Positions 44,501-52,800 of a DNA stretch of 64,000 nucleotides are shown here, piece by piece (position 1 is the stretch's first letter; each line of letters opens with the position of its first letter). Below the pieces are notes generated by a model. It saw only the letters and a program-made list of their open reading frames with translations. It ran no database searches and had not been told where the DNA came from. Location of the stretch: the NCBI RefSeq assembly GCF_001507435.1, contig NZ_LMWH01000001.1, forward strand, positions 372,001-436,000, written 5' to 3'. The translations under genes and the position numbers were made by a program. The stretch comes from Streptomyces sp. NRRL F-5122. GTDB lineage: Bacteria > Actinomycetota > Actinomycetes > Streptomycetales > Streptomycetaceae.

Positions 44501-45670
44501 GTCCTGGGCGTCCGCAAGTGGTTCTCCGACAAGCTGCTGGAAGCCAGCCTCGCCGTCACCAACTCCCTTTATGCCACCCTCTACACCGTCCCCTGGCTAC
44601 GGCTGCTGGGCGCGCGCATCGGCCCCGGTGCCGAGGTCTCCACCGCCTCCCATCTCGACCCGGACCTGCTCGCGCTCGGCGAGGGCAGCTTCGTCGCGGA
44701 CATGGCGGGGGTCGGCGGCGCCGCCTTCGCCGGCGGCCGGGTCGACTGCCGGCCCACCGAGATCGGCCGCCACGCGTTCGTCGGCAACGCCGCGTATCTG
44801 CCCGCCGGGACGCGGACGGGGCCGGACTCCCTGATCGGCGTCGGCACCGTCCCGCCGCAGGACGGGGTGCCCGCCGGCACCTCCTGGCTGGGCTCGCCCG
44901 CGATCCGCCTCCCGCAGCGCCAGAGCAGCGGCAACTTCCCCGAGGAGCTGACGTTCCGGCCCACGCCGAAGGCGGTCCGCCGCCGCCTGGCCATCGAGTT
45001 CCTCCGCGTCACCATGCCCGCGTCCCTTCTGGGCGTGACCGCCTTCCTCTTCCTCCTCGCCCTCGCCGGCGTCGCCCACGCCGGCCCGGCCCTCTGCGTC
45101 CTGCTGGCCCCTCTCCTCCTCATGGCCGCGGGCCTGACCGTCATCGCCTACTGCGCCCTGCTCAAACGGCTCGTCATCGGAACCTACGAGCCACACGTCG
45201 CGCCCCTGTGGAGCTGGTTCGTCCGCCGCACCGAGTTCGTCACCGGTCTCTACGAGGCGGCCGCCGTCCCCGCCGGTCTCGCCACCCTCACCGGCACCCC
45301 GTTCCTGCCGCCCGCGCTGCGTCTGTTCGGCGCGCGGATCGGCCGGCGCACGTGGATCAGCACCACCTTTCTCACCGAGTTCGACCTGGTCGAGGTCGGC
45401 GACGAGGCGGCGATCGGCCCAGGCGTGAGCCTGCAGACGCACCTGTTCGAGGACCGGGTCATGAAGATGTCGAAGGTCACCGTCCAGGCGGGCGCCACCG
45501 TCGGCAGCCGCACGGTCGTGCTGTACGACGGGGTCGTCGGCGAAGGCGTCTGGCTCGACGCCCTCTCCTTGGTCATGAAGGGCGAGCGTCTCACCCCCGG
45601 CACGGCTTGGCGCGGCGTCCCCGCCCAGGGCCGGGCCCTCCGTCGCGCCGACCGCCCTCACCCCCGCTGA
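41513..45670 (+). CDS. Pls/PosA-family non-ribosomal peptide synthetase (poly(amino acid) synthetase)
   Basis: 1385 residues in one chain. Residues 1-520: adenylation domain with YTSGSTGRPKG (191-201), FDFSIEEIW, NTYGPTETT and GKVDRKRL. Carrier domain with LGGHSLLA; the phosphopantetheine Ser is Ser601. From about 690 on come pairs of membrane helices alternating with three left-handed beta-helix soluble domains (about 786-890, 1030-1130, 1271-1373), each opening LLGARIG/LFGARIG. This is the layout of epsilon-poly-lysine synthetase and relatives, which load one amino acid and join it iteratively at the membrane. Hand-aligned Stachelhaus positions read D,F,E,Y,L,G,T,V,T,K; Glu at position 239 fits a basic side chain. 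GGAG lies 3 nt before the ATG. Confidence 0.9.
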   Translation: MATTNRGAARLHRLFEASCDRVPSATALECGEHVLTYAELDARANRLSHLLHGLGIGRGSRVAILLPRSVDMYAALLAVGKAGAAFVPVDPAAPPDRVAFITADAQVDAVLTVSALSAGVSDRVKPDLGERTRLVELDRCAAALASVPATRPDTPDIRGAASGARWETAGLRADDATARTADDDPLAYIMYTSGSTGRPKGVAIAHSSICNFLDVVPDIYDVRPEDRVHQGMIIAFDFSIEEIWPTWTVGATLVAGPVGSGTGLFGAELADALEESGITVLYCVPTLLATIPRDLPGIRTVLVGGEACPAQLVERWSRPGRRILNTYGPTETTVTATVTELRPGRPVTIGKPLPTYTVVLLDDHRRSSPAGAVGEICVGGPGVARGYVGRPELTAERFIEHPLAPRGSRLYRTGDLGRLTADGEIEYLGRADDEVKVRGYRVDLGEIDNVLLEDPGVAEAATALVAIPERNGAENRRELSAYVVPVPHGTARRTGTARAGTGNEDDLIARLHQHLRHRLPAYMVPHFLDILPRLPASPSGKVDRKRLPAPTGRRLVSLGHVEAPRGELETRVRDVWAEVFGIGPDTLSTEADFFADLGGHSLLAAQAVSLLRGRGIGADVGPTLRDLYANPTVGLLAAHLDTPDATSGTRGEGPASAADGSPSTPLARPRPLRHGRGRIAAAGLVQAGVIYLLLSLTVLPLADVLGRQAGQATEQTPVPVQPLLAALVSYFGVRWLLPAVLARPLSAGIRSGRYPLWGATYLRLWALALLLRVSPLPALSGSPLVGCYLRLLGARIGPRTTIATGAIPLPSLLQVGADASVGYGAMLNAWRVADGWVTVAPISIGSRAYVGAHTVLEPGARVEAGSGLGEQSVLGEGEVVPPGARWAGSPPVPLKALDPRIEDMLRAGGTAERRRPRYVAAAQLGVALLETLRLAVVLPSAALIWFTWLDWGTPPAVLAALILAGPLYVVTACAAIALAKRLVLRRSPVGTHPVRSVLGVRKWFSDKLLEASLAVTNSLYATLYTVPWLRLLGARIGPGAEVSTASHLDPDLLALGEGSFVADMAGVGGAAFAGGRVDCRPTEIGRHAFVGNAAYLPAGTRTGPDSLIGVGTVPPQDGVPAGTSWLGSPAIRLPQRQSSGNFPEELTFRPTPKAVRRRLAIEFLRVTMPASLLGVTAFLFLLALAGVAHAGPALCVLLAPLLLMAAGLTVIAYCALLKRLVIGTYEPHVAPLWSWFVRRTEFVTGLYEAAAVPAGLATLTGTPFLPPALRLFGARIGRRTWISTTFLTEFDLVEVGDEAAIGPGVSLQTHLFEDRVMKMSKVTVQAGATVGSRTVVLYDGVVGEGVWLDALSLVMKGERLTPGTAWRGVPAQGRALRRADRPHPR

Positions 45671-45727
45671 CCCCTCACCGCACCGGCCAATCCCGGTGAC
45701 AACCCCCGACCCTGGCGGTGGGAATCC

Positions 45728-46474
45728 ATGCCACCTGCTTCCGACTTCCTCGACTCCCTCCGCCGGGCCCTCGGCGCGCGGCGCTCCCCGACGCAGCCCT
45801 CGCTCCCCCTCCCCGGCGGACGCCCGCTGGCCCTCGTGTACCGGGGTCCGGCCGCCCGCCCCGCCGGCTGCTCCGAGGCGGTCGCCGCACTGCTCGCCTC
45901 CGGCCCCTGGGACCTCGACGTCCGCTACACCGGACCGCACGAGGAGATCCCGCTCTCCGCCGCGGCCCTGGCCCACGCCCGCGTCTACGCCCAGCCCGGC
46001 GGCGGCACCCTCTCCGCCGCGTACCGCCGTCTGAAGAAGCACGCCGACGAAATCCGTGACTACGTCCACGGCGGCGGGCGTTATCTGGGTTTCTGCCTGG
46101 GCGGCTACCTGGCCGGCGCCACCCCCGGCTTCGCCCTCCTTCCCGGCGACACCGACCAGTACATCGCCACGCCCGGCGCCACCGTCCATCACGACCGCGA
46201 CACCCTGGTGGAAACCGCGTGGCGCGGCATCCCCCGCACCCTCTACTTCCAGGACGGCCCGCACTTCGTCCTCGACCGCGACGCCGACGTCACCGTCCTC
46301 GCCACCTATCCGAACGGCACCGTCGCCGCCCTGGTCACCCCTTTCGGCAACGGTCGCGTCGGCGTCGTGGGCCCGCACCCGGAAGCCACCGACGACTGGT
46401 TCCTCGACGAGGGCCTCTCCGTCCACTGCACCCACGACCTGGGGCTGGACCTGGTGGGGGAAGTGCTGAAGTGA
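45728..46474 (+). CDS. BPL_N-domain protein (glutamine-amidotransferase-like fold)
   Basis: 248 residues. The fold landmarks are LALVYRGPAARPAGCSEAVAALL, HARVYAQPGGGTLSAAYRRLKKHADEIRDYVHGGGRYLGFCLGGYLAG (nucleophile-elbow Cys in GFCLGG) and VTPFGNGRVGVVGPHPEATDDWF. This is the N-terminal domain seen on biotin-protein ligases but without ligase activity. It follows the synthetase by 57 nt on the same strand, so it may serve or process the polymer product. GTGGG precedes the ATG but is weak. Confidence 0.82.
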   Translation: MPPASDFLDSLRRALGARRSPTQPSLPLPGGRPLALVYRGPAARPAGCSEAVAALLASGPWDLDVRYTGPHEEIPLSAAALAHARVYAQPGGGTLSAAYRRLKKHADEIRDYVHGGGRYLGFCLGGYLAGATPGFALLPGDTDQYIATPGATVHHDRDTLVETAWRGIPRTLYFQDGPHFVLDRDADVTVLATYPNGTVAALVTPFGNGRVGVVGPHPEATDDWFLDEGLSVHCTHDLGLDLVGEVLK

Positions 46475-46735
46475 CCAGAGCCCGCTCGGCTGCCTGCTCC
46501 TCCGTGCCGCGGTGGGCGCGGTCGCAGATGAGGAAGCCCGTCCTGACTTCGTTTCCTGATCGCTCCGTTAGCCCTGCCTTAACGGCGCCATAAGGATCTC
46601 GTCCGCCCGCCCCCAGCAGGCGATTTCTCGGTTTCCCGGGGCTAGCTTGCTGAGCGCAGCCCCCACGGGATGGATTCCAGGAGTCTCCGCCCGTGCCGCT
46701 CCGTCGCGGAGGCGGCGGCCGGCGTGGGTGAGGCT
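46475..46735. other. Gene-free stretch before the lipase terminator
   Basis: Part of a 355-bp gap between convergent genes. It contains CCGTTA-N9-TAACGG (46565-46585), an inverted repeat of unknown meaning, and no plausible coding frame. The strong hairpin follows at 46736-46774. Confidence 0.45.
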
Positions 46736-46774
46736 CCGGGGCCTGTCCGGCGGCTCAGGTCGGACAGGCCCCGG
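46736..46774. terminator. Strong terminator hairpin (14-bp perfect stem)
   Basis: CCGGGGCCTGTCCG at 46736-46749 pairs perfectly with CGGACAGGCCCCGG at 46761-46774 around an 11-nt loop. It lies between the convergent BPL_N and lipase genes and could stop transcription from both sides. Confidence 0.85.
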
Positions 46775-46829
46775 CGACGGCCGCAGCGGCTGGGGACGGC
46801 TACGGACGTCCGGTGGTGGCACTCAGGCG

Positions 46830-47723
46830 TCAGCTGAAGGCGGACGCGCAGGTGGTCGGGGTGGCGTGCGCCGGGTCGAGGGCGTTGGCCACCTCATGGA
46901 AGGCGATCCGGTCGGTCAGCCCGATCAGCACATGTTCGGAGAGGTCGAGCACGCACAGGTTCTGCAGCAGGACGTTGTGGACGTCGGATCCGCTGAGGAA
47001 CTGCGAACTGTAGGGCGTCACCACCTCGTCGTACTTGGTGGCGATGACCGTGTAGTGGACTCCGGGCACGGTGTCGCCGCCCGCGTTGAGTTTGGTCAGG
47101 AACGCCGAGCCGGCCACCTGGTCGGCGAGGCCGGGGGTGGCGCTGGAGAGCAGGTCCTCGGCGCCGGGGAAGTAGGGCAGCAGGTTGGTGAGCCCGTTCA
47201 GGGTGGTGCCGTGGTTGTCGGGCGCGATGCCGACGAGGGCGTTCACCTTGGCCGCGCCACCCAGGAACTTGAGGTAGTAGCGGGGCATCATGCCGCCCTG
47301 CGAATGCCCGACGATGTCGACCTCGGCGGAACCGGTCGCGGCGAGCACCTTGTCGACGAAGGCACTGAGCTGTCCGGCGGAGTCGGCGATGGGGCCGAGT
47401 CCGTAGAACAACGGGACGCCCGGCAACTTGCCGTAGTCCAGGGAGAAGACGCAGTACCCGCGGTCCTCCAGGTAGGGGGCGAGGGCGAGCCAGTTGTCGA
47501 CGGAGTTGGCGAAGGTGCCGTGGACGAGGACGACGGGGCGGGGGTGGGCGGCGGACGGCTTGCAGGAGTAGTCGTTCCAGCCGCTCGCGGACGCTTGACT
47601 CTGCTGGAGCGAGGGAGCCCTGCTCGGCGCGGCGGCCTGCGCTCCGGCGGCGGGGACGACGGCGACCGCGGTCGTCAGCAGGAGTGCTGCGAGCGGTCTG
47701 AACAGGCGTTTCCAGGGCAGCAT
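46830..47723 (-). CDS. Secreted lipase (class 2 / alpha-beta hydrolase)
   Basis: 297 residues. Signal peptide (RLFRPLAALLLTTAVAVVPAAGAQA), oxyanion motif VVLVHGTFANSVDNW, nucleophile GHSQGGMMPRYYLKFLGG, catalytic Asp in SGSDVHN or DEVVTPY, and two C-terminal cysteines. AAGGAG stands 8 nt before the ATG. From memory it matches the S. coelicolor SCO1735-type extracellular lipase. It acts on acylglycerols or esters outside the cell. Confidence 0.93.
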   Translation of the reverse strand: MLPWKRLFRPLAALLLTTAVAVVPAAGAQAAAPSRAPSLQQSQASASGWNDYSCKPSAAHPRPVVLVHGTFANSVDNWLALAPYLEDRGYCVFSLDYGKLPGVPLFYGLGPIADSAGQLSAFVDKVLAATGSAEVDIVGHSQGGMMPRYYLKFLGGAAKVNALVGIAPDNHGTTLNGLTNLLPYFPGAEDLLSSATPGLADQVAGSAFLTKLNAGGDTVPGVHYTVIATKYDEVVTPYSSQFLSGSDVHNVLLQNLCVLDLSEHVLIGLTDRIAFHEVANALDPAHATPTTCASAFS

Positions 47724-47798
47724 CGGGTGATCTCCTTGCGGCTCGGGGGAGGTACGACGGCCTTGCGCCCCTGCGATCCGGATCACGGGATGCTGTTC

Positions 47799-47820
47799 AC
47801 TCGTCAAGTTACGAACGAGT
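47799..47820. promoter_or_regulatory. Inverted repeat ACTCGT-N10-ACGAGT upstream of the lipase
   Basis: ACTCGT (47799-47804) and ACGAGT (47815-47820) are perfect inverted 6-mers 76 nt before the lipase start, in an AT-richer region with two direct copies of AAGTTACG (47806-47813 and 47833-47840). Likely regulatory; the regulator is unknown. Confidence 0.4.
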
Positions 47821-47916
47821 AGGACAACTGTGAAGTTACGCGTCAGTAAAAAATTTTCGATGTACCCTCGTACAGCCGGGGTTCCTGGTAATGGTCCAGG
47901 CGTATGTGATGTCTCG

Positions 47917-48363
47917 TCACCAGGCGGGCTTGATCGGCCCATAGGGTGCGATACGCAGCAACTGACGTCGCAGTGAACGGATTTCGGCGGCCCCCAGCAA
48001 CTCCGCCCACGGCCGTACGGCCTCCGCCGCGGCCTCCTCGGCGGCCCGGGTGCAGGCCCAGCCGCGCTCCGTCAGCACGACCAGCCGGGCCCGCGCGTCC
48101 CCGGGATGCGGACGCCGCTCCGCGTACCCCTTGCACACGATCTCGTCGACGAGCTGACTCGCCGCCTGCTTGGTCACCCCGAGATGGGCGGCCAGCTCCG
48201 TCACGGTGGCGCCGTCCGGGGCGAGCCGGGCGAACGCGAAACCGTGCGCGGGCCGCATCCCCTCGAAGCCGCGCGCGACGACACCGTCGTTGATGCGTTG
48301 TGTCAGTTCGCCGGCGACGGCGAGCAGGGCGACGGACAGGGCCATGGCTTCGGAGTTCTGCAC
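47917..48363 (-). CDS. MarR family transcriptional regulator
   Basis: 148 residues. Winged helix ATVTELAAHLGVTKQAASQLVDEIVCKGYAERRPHPGDARARLVVLTERG is typical of MarR proteins. GTG 48363 is used; ATG 48345 is an alternative. Divergent from the cupin gene, with two perfect palindromes in between; autorepression and repression of the cupin gene are the simplest reading. Ligand unknown. Confidence 0.9.
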   Translation of the reverse strand: MQNSEAMALSVALLAVAGELTQRINDGVVARGFEGMRPAHGFAFARLAPDGATVTELAAHLGVTKQAASQLVDEIVCKGYAERRPHPGDARARLVVLTERGWACTRAAEEAAAEAVRPWAELLGAAEIRSLRRQLLRIAPYGPIKPAW

Positions 48364-48391
48364 CCGGGCATTGAAACACCCTTGACCCGGT

Positions 48392-48433
48392 GGTCAAGCT
48401 GCTTGACCATAGTTATGGTCAAGCAGCTTGACC
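48392..48433. promoter_or_regulatory. Twin MarR operators GGTCAAGC(T/A)GCTTGACC
   Basis: Two 17-bp palindromes at 48392-48408 and 48417-48433 differ only in the central base and are themselves mirror images within a 44-bp perfect inverted repeat (21-bp arms around GT). An extra half site TTGACC is at 48382-48387. They lie between the MarR start (48363) and the cupin start (48453). Confidence 0.8.
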
Positions 48434-48452
48434 ATTTCGGAAGGAGACATCC

Positions 48453-48827
48453 ATGCCTGTCGTCCGCTCGTCCGAGGCCGTCACGCACGAGATGCACGGT
48501 GCCCGTTTCGTCTCGTACGCCACCTCCCTGACCGGCAGCAGGGAGCTGTGCGCCTGGCGCGGGGAGATCCCCGCGGGCACCCGCGCACCCCTGCACACCG
48601 TCGACCGGGAGGAGATCTTCCACCTGCTCGACGGTGAGCTGCTCATCACGCTCGACGGCCGCACCGAACGGATCACCGCGGGCGACACGGTGATCGTCAA
48701 TCCCGGTACGACCCTGGGCATCGAGAACCCGACGGGCGAGGTCGCCGTCTCCTGGGTCACCACCTCCATCGGGCTGGAGGCGCAACTGGCCGACGGCACG
48801 CGGCTCACTCCCCCATGGGCGCGCTGA
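48453..48827 (+). CDS. Cupin-domain protein
   Basis: 124 residues forming a single cupin barrel: APLHTVDREEIFHLLDGELLITLDGRTERITAGDTVIVNPGTTLGIENPTGEVAVSW. The HTVDREE/H metal motif is present in shortened form (His and Glu). AAGGAGA before the ATG. Under the MarR operators; small cupins next to MarR genes often act in detoxification or as sensors, but no substrate can be named. Confidence 0.88.
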   Translation: MPVVRSSEAVTHEMHGARFVSYATSLTGSRELCAWRGEIPAGTRAPLHTVDREEIFHLLDGELLITLDGRTERITAGDTVIVNPGTTLGIENPTGEVAVSWVTTSIGLEAQLADGTRLTPPWAR

Positions 48828-48830
48828 CGC

Positions 48831-49805
48831 CTACGCGGCCAGCGTCCCGGGCATCACGGCGCGCGGCCCGAACCTCGCTCGCGCGCGGTCCGCGACCTCC
48901 TCGATCCTGCGGACCTTGTCGTCCACGGGGTCGAAGGTGAGCTGACGGGACGCCTGTTCGGCGGGGGTCAGGCCTTCGGCGCGCAGGACGAGCGCACGCA
49001 CCCGGGCGCGCTGCAGACCCAGCGCCTCGTACAAGCGGTACGCCTCGGTGGTGAGCGCGGCGGAGTGCGCGGTCGGCTCGGCGAGGGTGCGGCTGCGGGT
49101 CGTCGAGGACCTGTCGGCATAGCGCGTGGTGAGGGTGAGCGCACCGCACACCCGGCCCACATTGCGCAGCCGTGAGCCCAGTTCCTCGGCGGCCGACAGC
49201 AGTGCGCGCCGGTGCCGGTCGGGGTCCAGCTCGTCACGGGTGAAGGGGCGTTCGGCCACGAGGGAGCGGGAGACCCCGTTCGGCACGACCCGGCCCCGGT
49301 CGACGCCGTTCGCCTTCTCGTGCAGTTCACGGCCGGCCCGGGCGCCGACGAGCCGCTGCACCGTGGACAGCGGTGCTCCGGCGACCTTGCCGACGGTGTC
49401 GAGCCCGTACTCGCACAGGGTGCGGGCGGTCACGGCACCGACCCGGGGCAGCGCCCCGACGGGCAGGCCGGCCAGGAACTCCGCGGCCGCCGTGCGCCCT
49501 TCGGGCACCAGACGGATCGTCCCGGGCGCCGCCTCCCGCAGCGCCATGCGGGCCAGCATCGGCCCGGGTCCGGCCCCGATCGCGCAGTCGACCCCGTGGT
49601 GCGCGAGGGCGCGTACCCGGATCACCGTGGCCAGTTCGGCGGTGTCCCGGCCGAAGTACCGTCCGGCGCCCCGCAGATCGGCCAGCGCCCCGTCCGGCGG
49701 GAGCGCCTCGACGACGGGTGTGAACTCCTCCAGGAGTCCGAGCAGCCCCGGCAGGGCCGCCTCGTACATCGGAGCCAGCTGGAAACGTACGCAGAGGATG
49801 GTCAT
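48831..49805 (-). CDS. Y-family DNA polymerase homologue, ImuB-like
   Basis: 324 residues. Contains the Y-family thumb/little-finger architecture (LPVGALPRVGAVTARTLCEYGLDTVGKVAGAPLSTVQRLVGARAGRELHEKANGVD; RPFTRDELDP). The palm residues normally DMDAFFAS and SIDEAYLD are replaced (VRFQLAPMYEAALP; PDGALADLRGAGRYF), so it is probably catalytically dead, as in ImuB adaptors. Start codon overlaps the dnaE2 stop (ATGA), giving a dnaE2-imuB mutagenesis cassette. Confidence 0.82.
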   Translation of the reverse strand: MTILCVRFQLAPMYEAALPGLLGLLEEFTPVVEALPPDGALADLRGAGRYFGRDTAELATVIRVRALAHHGVDCAIGAGPGPMLARMALREAAPGTIRLVPEGRTAAAEFLAGLPVGALPRVGAVTARTLCEYGLDTVGKVAGAPLSTVQRLVGARAGRELHEKANGVDRGRVVPNGVSRSLVAERPFTRDELDPDRHRRALLSAAEELGSRLRNVGRVCGALTLTTRYADRSSTTRSRTLAEPTAHSAALTTEAYRLYEALGLQRARVRALVLRAEGLTPAEQASRQLTFDPVDDKVRRIEEVADRARARFGPRAVMPGTLAA

Positions 49806-52800
49806 CCCGCACTCCCCGGACTCTGGTGCCACAACTTCTTCCCACCCGCGGGGCCTTCGCCCGCGGGACGCAGATCGGACCAGGGGTTCATCTCGTACCC
49901 CGTGGCCATACGGATACGGCGGCCCTTCGCCGCGTCGCCGTCACCGTCCTGCTGATGCGGGGCGGGTACCGCCAGCCGCTCCGCCACCATGTCGAGGCCG
50001 CCCTCGGCACGCAGTTCGACCAGTTCGGCGAGGTTCCAGGCGGCGGCGCCCACCACGCTGAGACTGCGCGGCCCCCTTCGCTGCACCACCCCGCGCACCA
50101 GCAGCAGCCAGGAGTGGAAGACGGTGTGGGCGCAGGCGTCGTGGGAGTCGTCGAAGAAGGCGAGGTCGACCAGGCCCGTACCGTCGTCGAGGGTGGTGAA
50201 GATGACCCGCTTGCCGGAGCGGATGGGCGGGGTCTGGGTGGCCGCCTTGGCACCCGCGACCAGTACCGTCTCCCCGTGCCGTGCCGAGCGCAGCCGGTGC
50301 GCCGGCACCACGCCCAGTTCGTCGAGGAACGCCCGGTGGTCGTCCATCAGATTGTGCGAGGCGTCCATGGAGAGCACGCCCAGTTCGGCACTGAGCCGCT
50401 CCGCCGCGGAGAGGTCGGGCAGCCCCGCCGAGGCCGTCCTCCGTCCCCCGGCCAGGGGGAGCTGGCCCCCGCCCGCGCCCCGGGCACCCCGGTGGAGTTC
50501 GGTCAGATGCAGTTGCAGGTCGCGGCGGTTGGCGCCGAACCCGTCCAGCGCACCGACCTGCGCGAGCCGCTGCGCAAGGGGACGGCTCGGCCGGGCCCGT
50601 TCCCAGAAGTCGAGCAGGGAGGCGTACGGCTGCCCGGCCTCGATCCGCTGCGCTTCGGCCTCGCTGATGCCGTGGACGTCGCAGAGCGCGAGCCGGAGCC
50701 CCCAGCGGCCGGTGGAATCAGTTGATTCAGAAACCAGTTCGATGCGATGAGCGACACCCGACCTGTTCACGTCCAGCGACAGGATCGGCACCCCTCGGCG
50801 CCGCGCGTCCGCAAGCAGCAGCCGCTTCGGGTACATCCCGGGATCGTGCGTGAGCAGTCCCGCGTAGAAGGCGGCCGGGTGATGGGCCTTCAGCCACGCC
50901 GACTGGTACGTCGGCACGGCGAAGGCGACCGCGTGCGCCTTGCAGAAGCCGTACGAGCCGAACGCCTCGACGATCTCCCAAGTGCGCTGAATCGTTTCTG
51001 CGTTGTATCCGTTCGCCGCCGCCTGCTGGGCGAACCAGACCCGGATCCGTCCCTGCGACTCCGGTTCGGACAGCCCGCGCCGCACCCGGTCCGCCTCGTC
51101 CCGTCCGCAGCCGGTCATGATGTCCAGGATGTGGATGATCTGCTCGTGGAAGACGACGACGCCGTACGTCTCCTTCAGCGGCCCCTCCAGGTCGGGGTGC
51201 GGGTAACGGACGGGCGCCCGCCCGTGCCGCGCGTCGATGAACGGCCGCACCATGTCGGCCGCGACCGGCCCCGGCCGGAACAGCGAGATGTCGACGACGA
51301 GGTCGTGGAAGTCGGCCGGCTGGAGCCGCCCGACCAGGTCCCGCTGGCCCGGCGACTCGATCTGGAAGCAGCCCAGCGTCTCGGCGGTGCGGATGAGGCG
51401 GTACGTCTCCGGGTCGCCCGGCTCGACGGCGTCGAGGTCGAGGCGCTCCCCCGTCGTCCGCTGCACCTCCGCGACCGCGTGCGCCATCGCGGACTGCATC
51501 CGTACCCCGAGCACGTCGAGTTTGAGCAGTCCGAGCTCCTCGACGTCGTCCTTGTCGAACTGCGACATCGGGAAGCCCTCGCCGCTGGTCGGCACGACCG
51601 GTGTACGGGCGAGGAGGGAGGCGTCGGAGAGCAGCACCCCGCACGGGTGCATGGCGATTCCGCGCGGAAGGGCGTCGAGGGCCTCCACCAGTTCCCAGAA
51701 GTTTCCGTACTTCTCCCGCTCCGCGGCCAGGGGCTTGAGTTCGGGCAGTTCGTCGAGGGCCGCGCGGGCGTCGCGGGCCCGGATGTGCGGGAAGGACTTG
51801 GCGATGCGGTCGATGTCGGCCGGGTCCATGGACAGGGCCGCGCCCACGTCGCGGATCGCGTGGCGGACACGGTAGGTCTCCGGCATCGCGACCGTCGCGA
51901 CCCGCGCGGTCCCGAAACGGTCGATGATCGCGCGGTAGACCTCGAGACGACGGGCGGATTCGACGTCGATGTCGATGTCGGGCAGGGCCAGGCGGCGCTT
52001 GGACAGGAAACGCTCCATCAGGAGCCCGTGCTCGACCGGGTCGGCGTGCGCGATGCCGAGGAGGTGGTTGACGAGGGAACCCGCGCCCGAGCCGCGCGCT
52101 GCGACCCGGATGCCCATGCTCCGTACGTCGTCGACCACCTGGGCGACCGTGAGGAAGTAGGAGGCGAAACCGTGGTGGGCGATGACGTCCAGTTCCTCGT
52201 GCATCCGCTCCCAGTAGGCGCGCCGGGCGCCGTAGCCGCGCAGCACCATGCCCGCCGCCGCCCGGGAGGCGAGCGCACGCTGGGCGGTGCGGTGGCCGGC
52301 GCCCACGAGATGGGCCTCGGGGAAGTGGACGGTGCCGATGCCGAGGTCGTCCTCGGGGTCGACCACGCACTCGGCGGCGGTGTCCCGGGTCTGCTCCAGC
52401 AGACGGTGTGCGGTGTCGCGCCGGTAGCCCGCGGCCTCGACGATCCGTTCGGCGACCCGGAGCATGGCCGGTGCGTCCTTGAGCCAGGCCTCTCCGGAGT
52501 CCAGTTCCTTGGCGGGGTCGACGGGGACGAGGCGGCGTGCGGCGTCCAGGACATCGGCGACCGGGCCGAGACCGGGGTCCGCGTACCGCACGGCATTGCT
52601 GAGCACAGGGCGTACTCCCTGCTCGGCGGCGAATCCGAGGGTGCGGGCGGCCAGCCGCAGCGAGCCCGGTCCGGTACCCGTGCGGCCGTGCCAGACGGCC
52701 TCAAGGCGCAGGGCGTCGCCGTAGACCTCACGCCAGGGTGCGAGGAGCCTCGCCGCACGGTCCGGTCGTCCCGCGGCCAGGGCGCGGCCCACGTCGGAGG

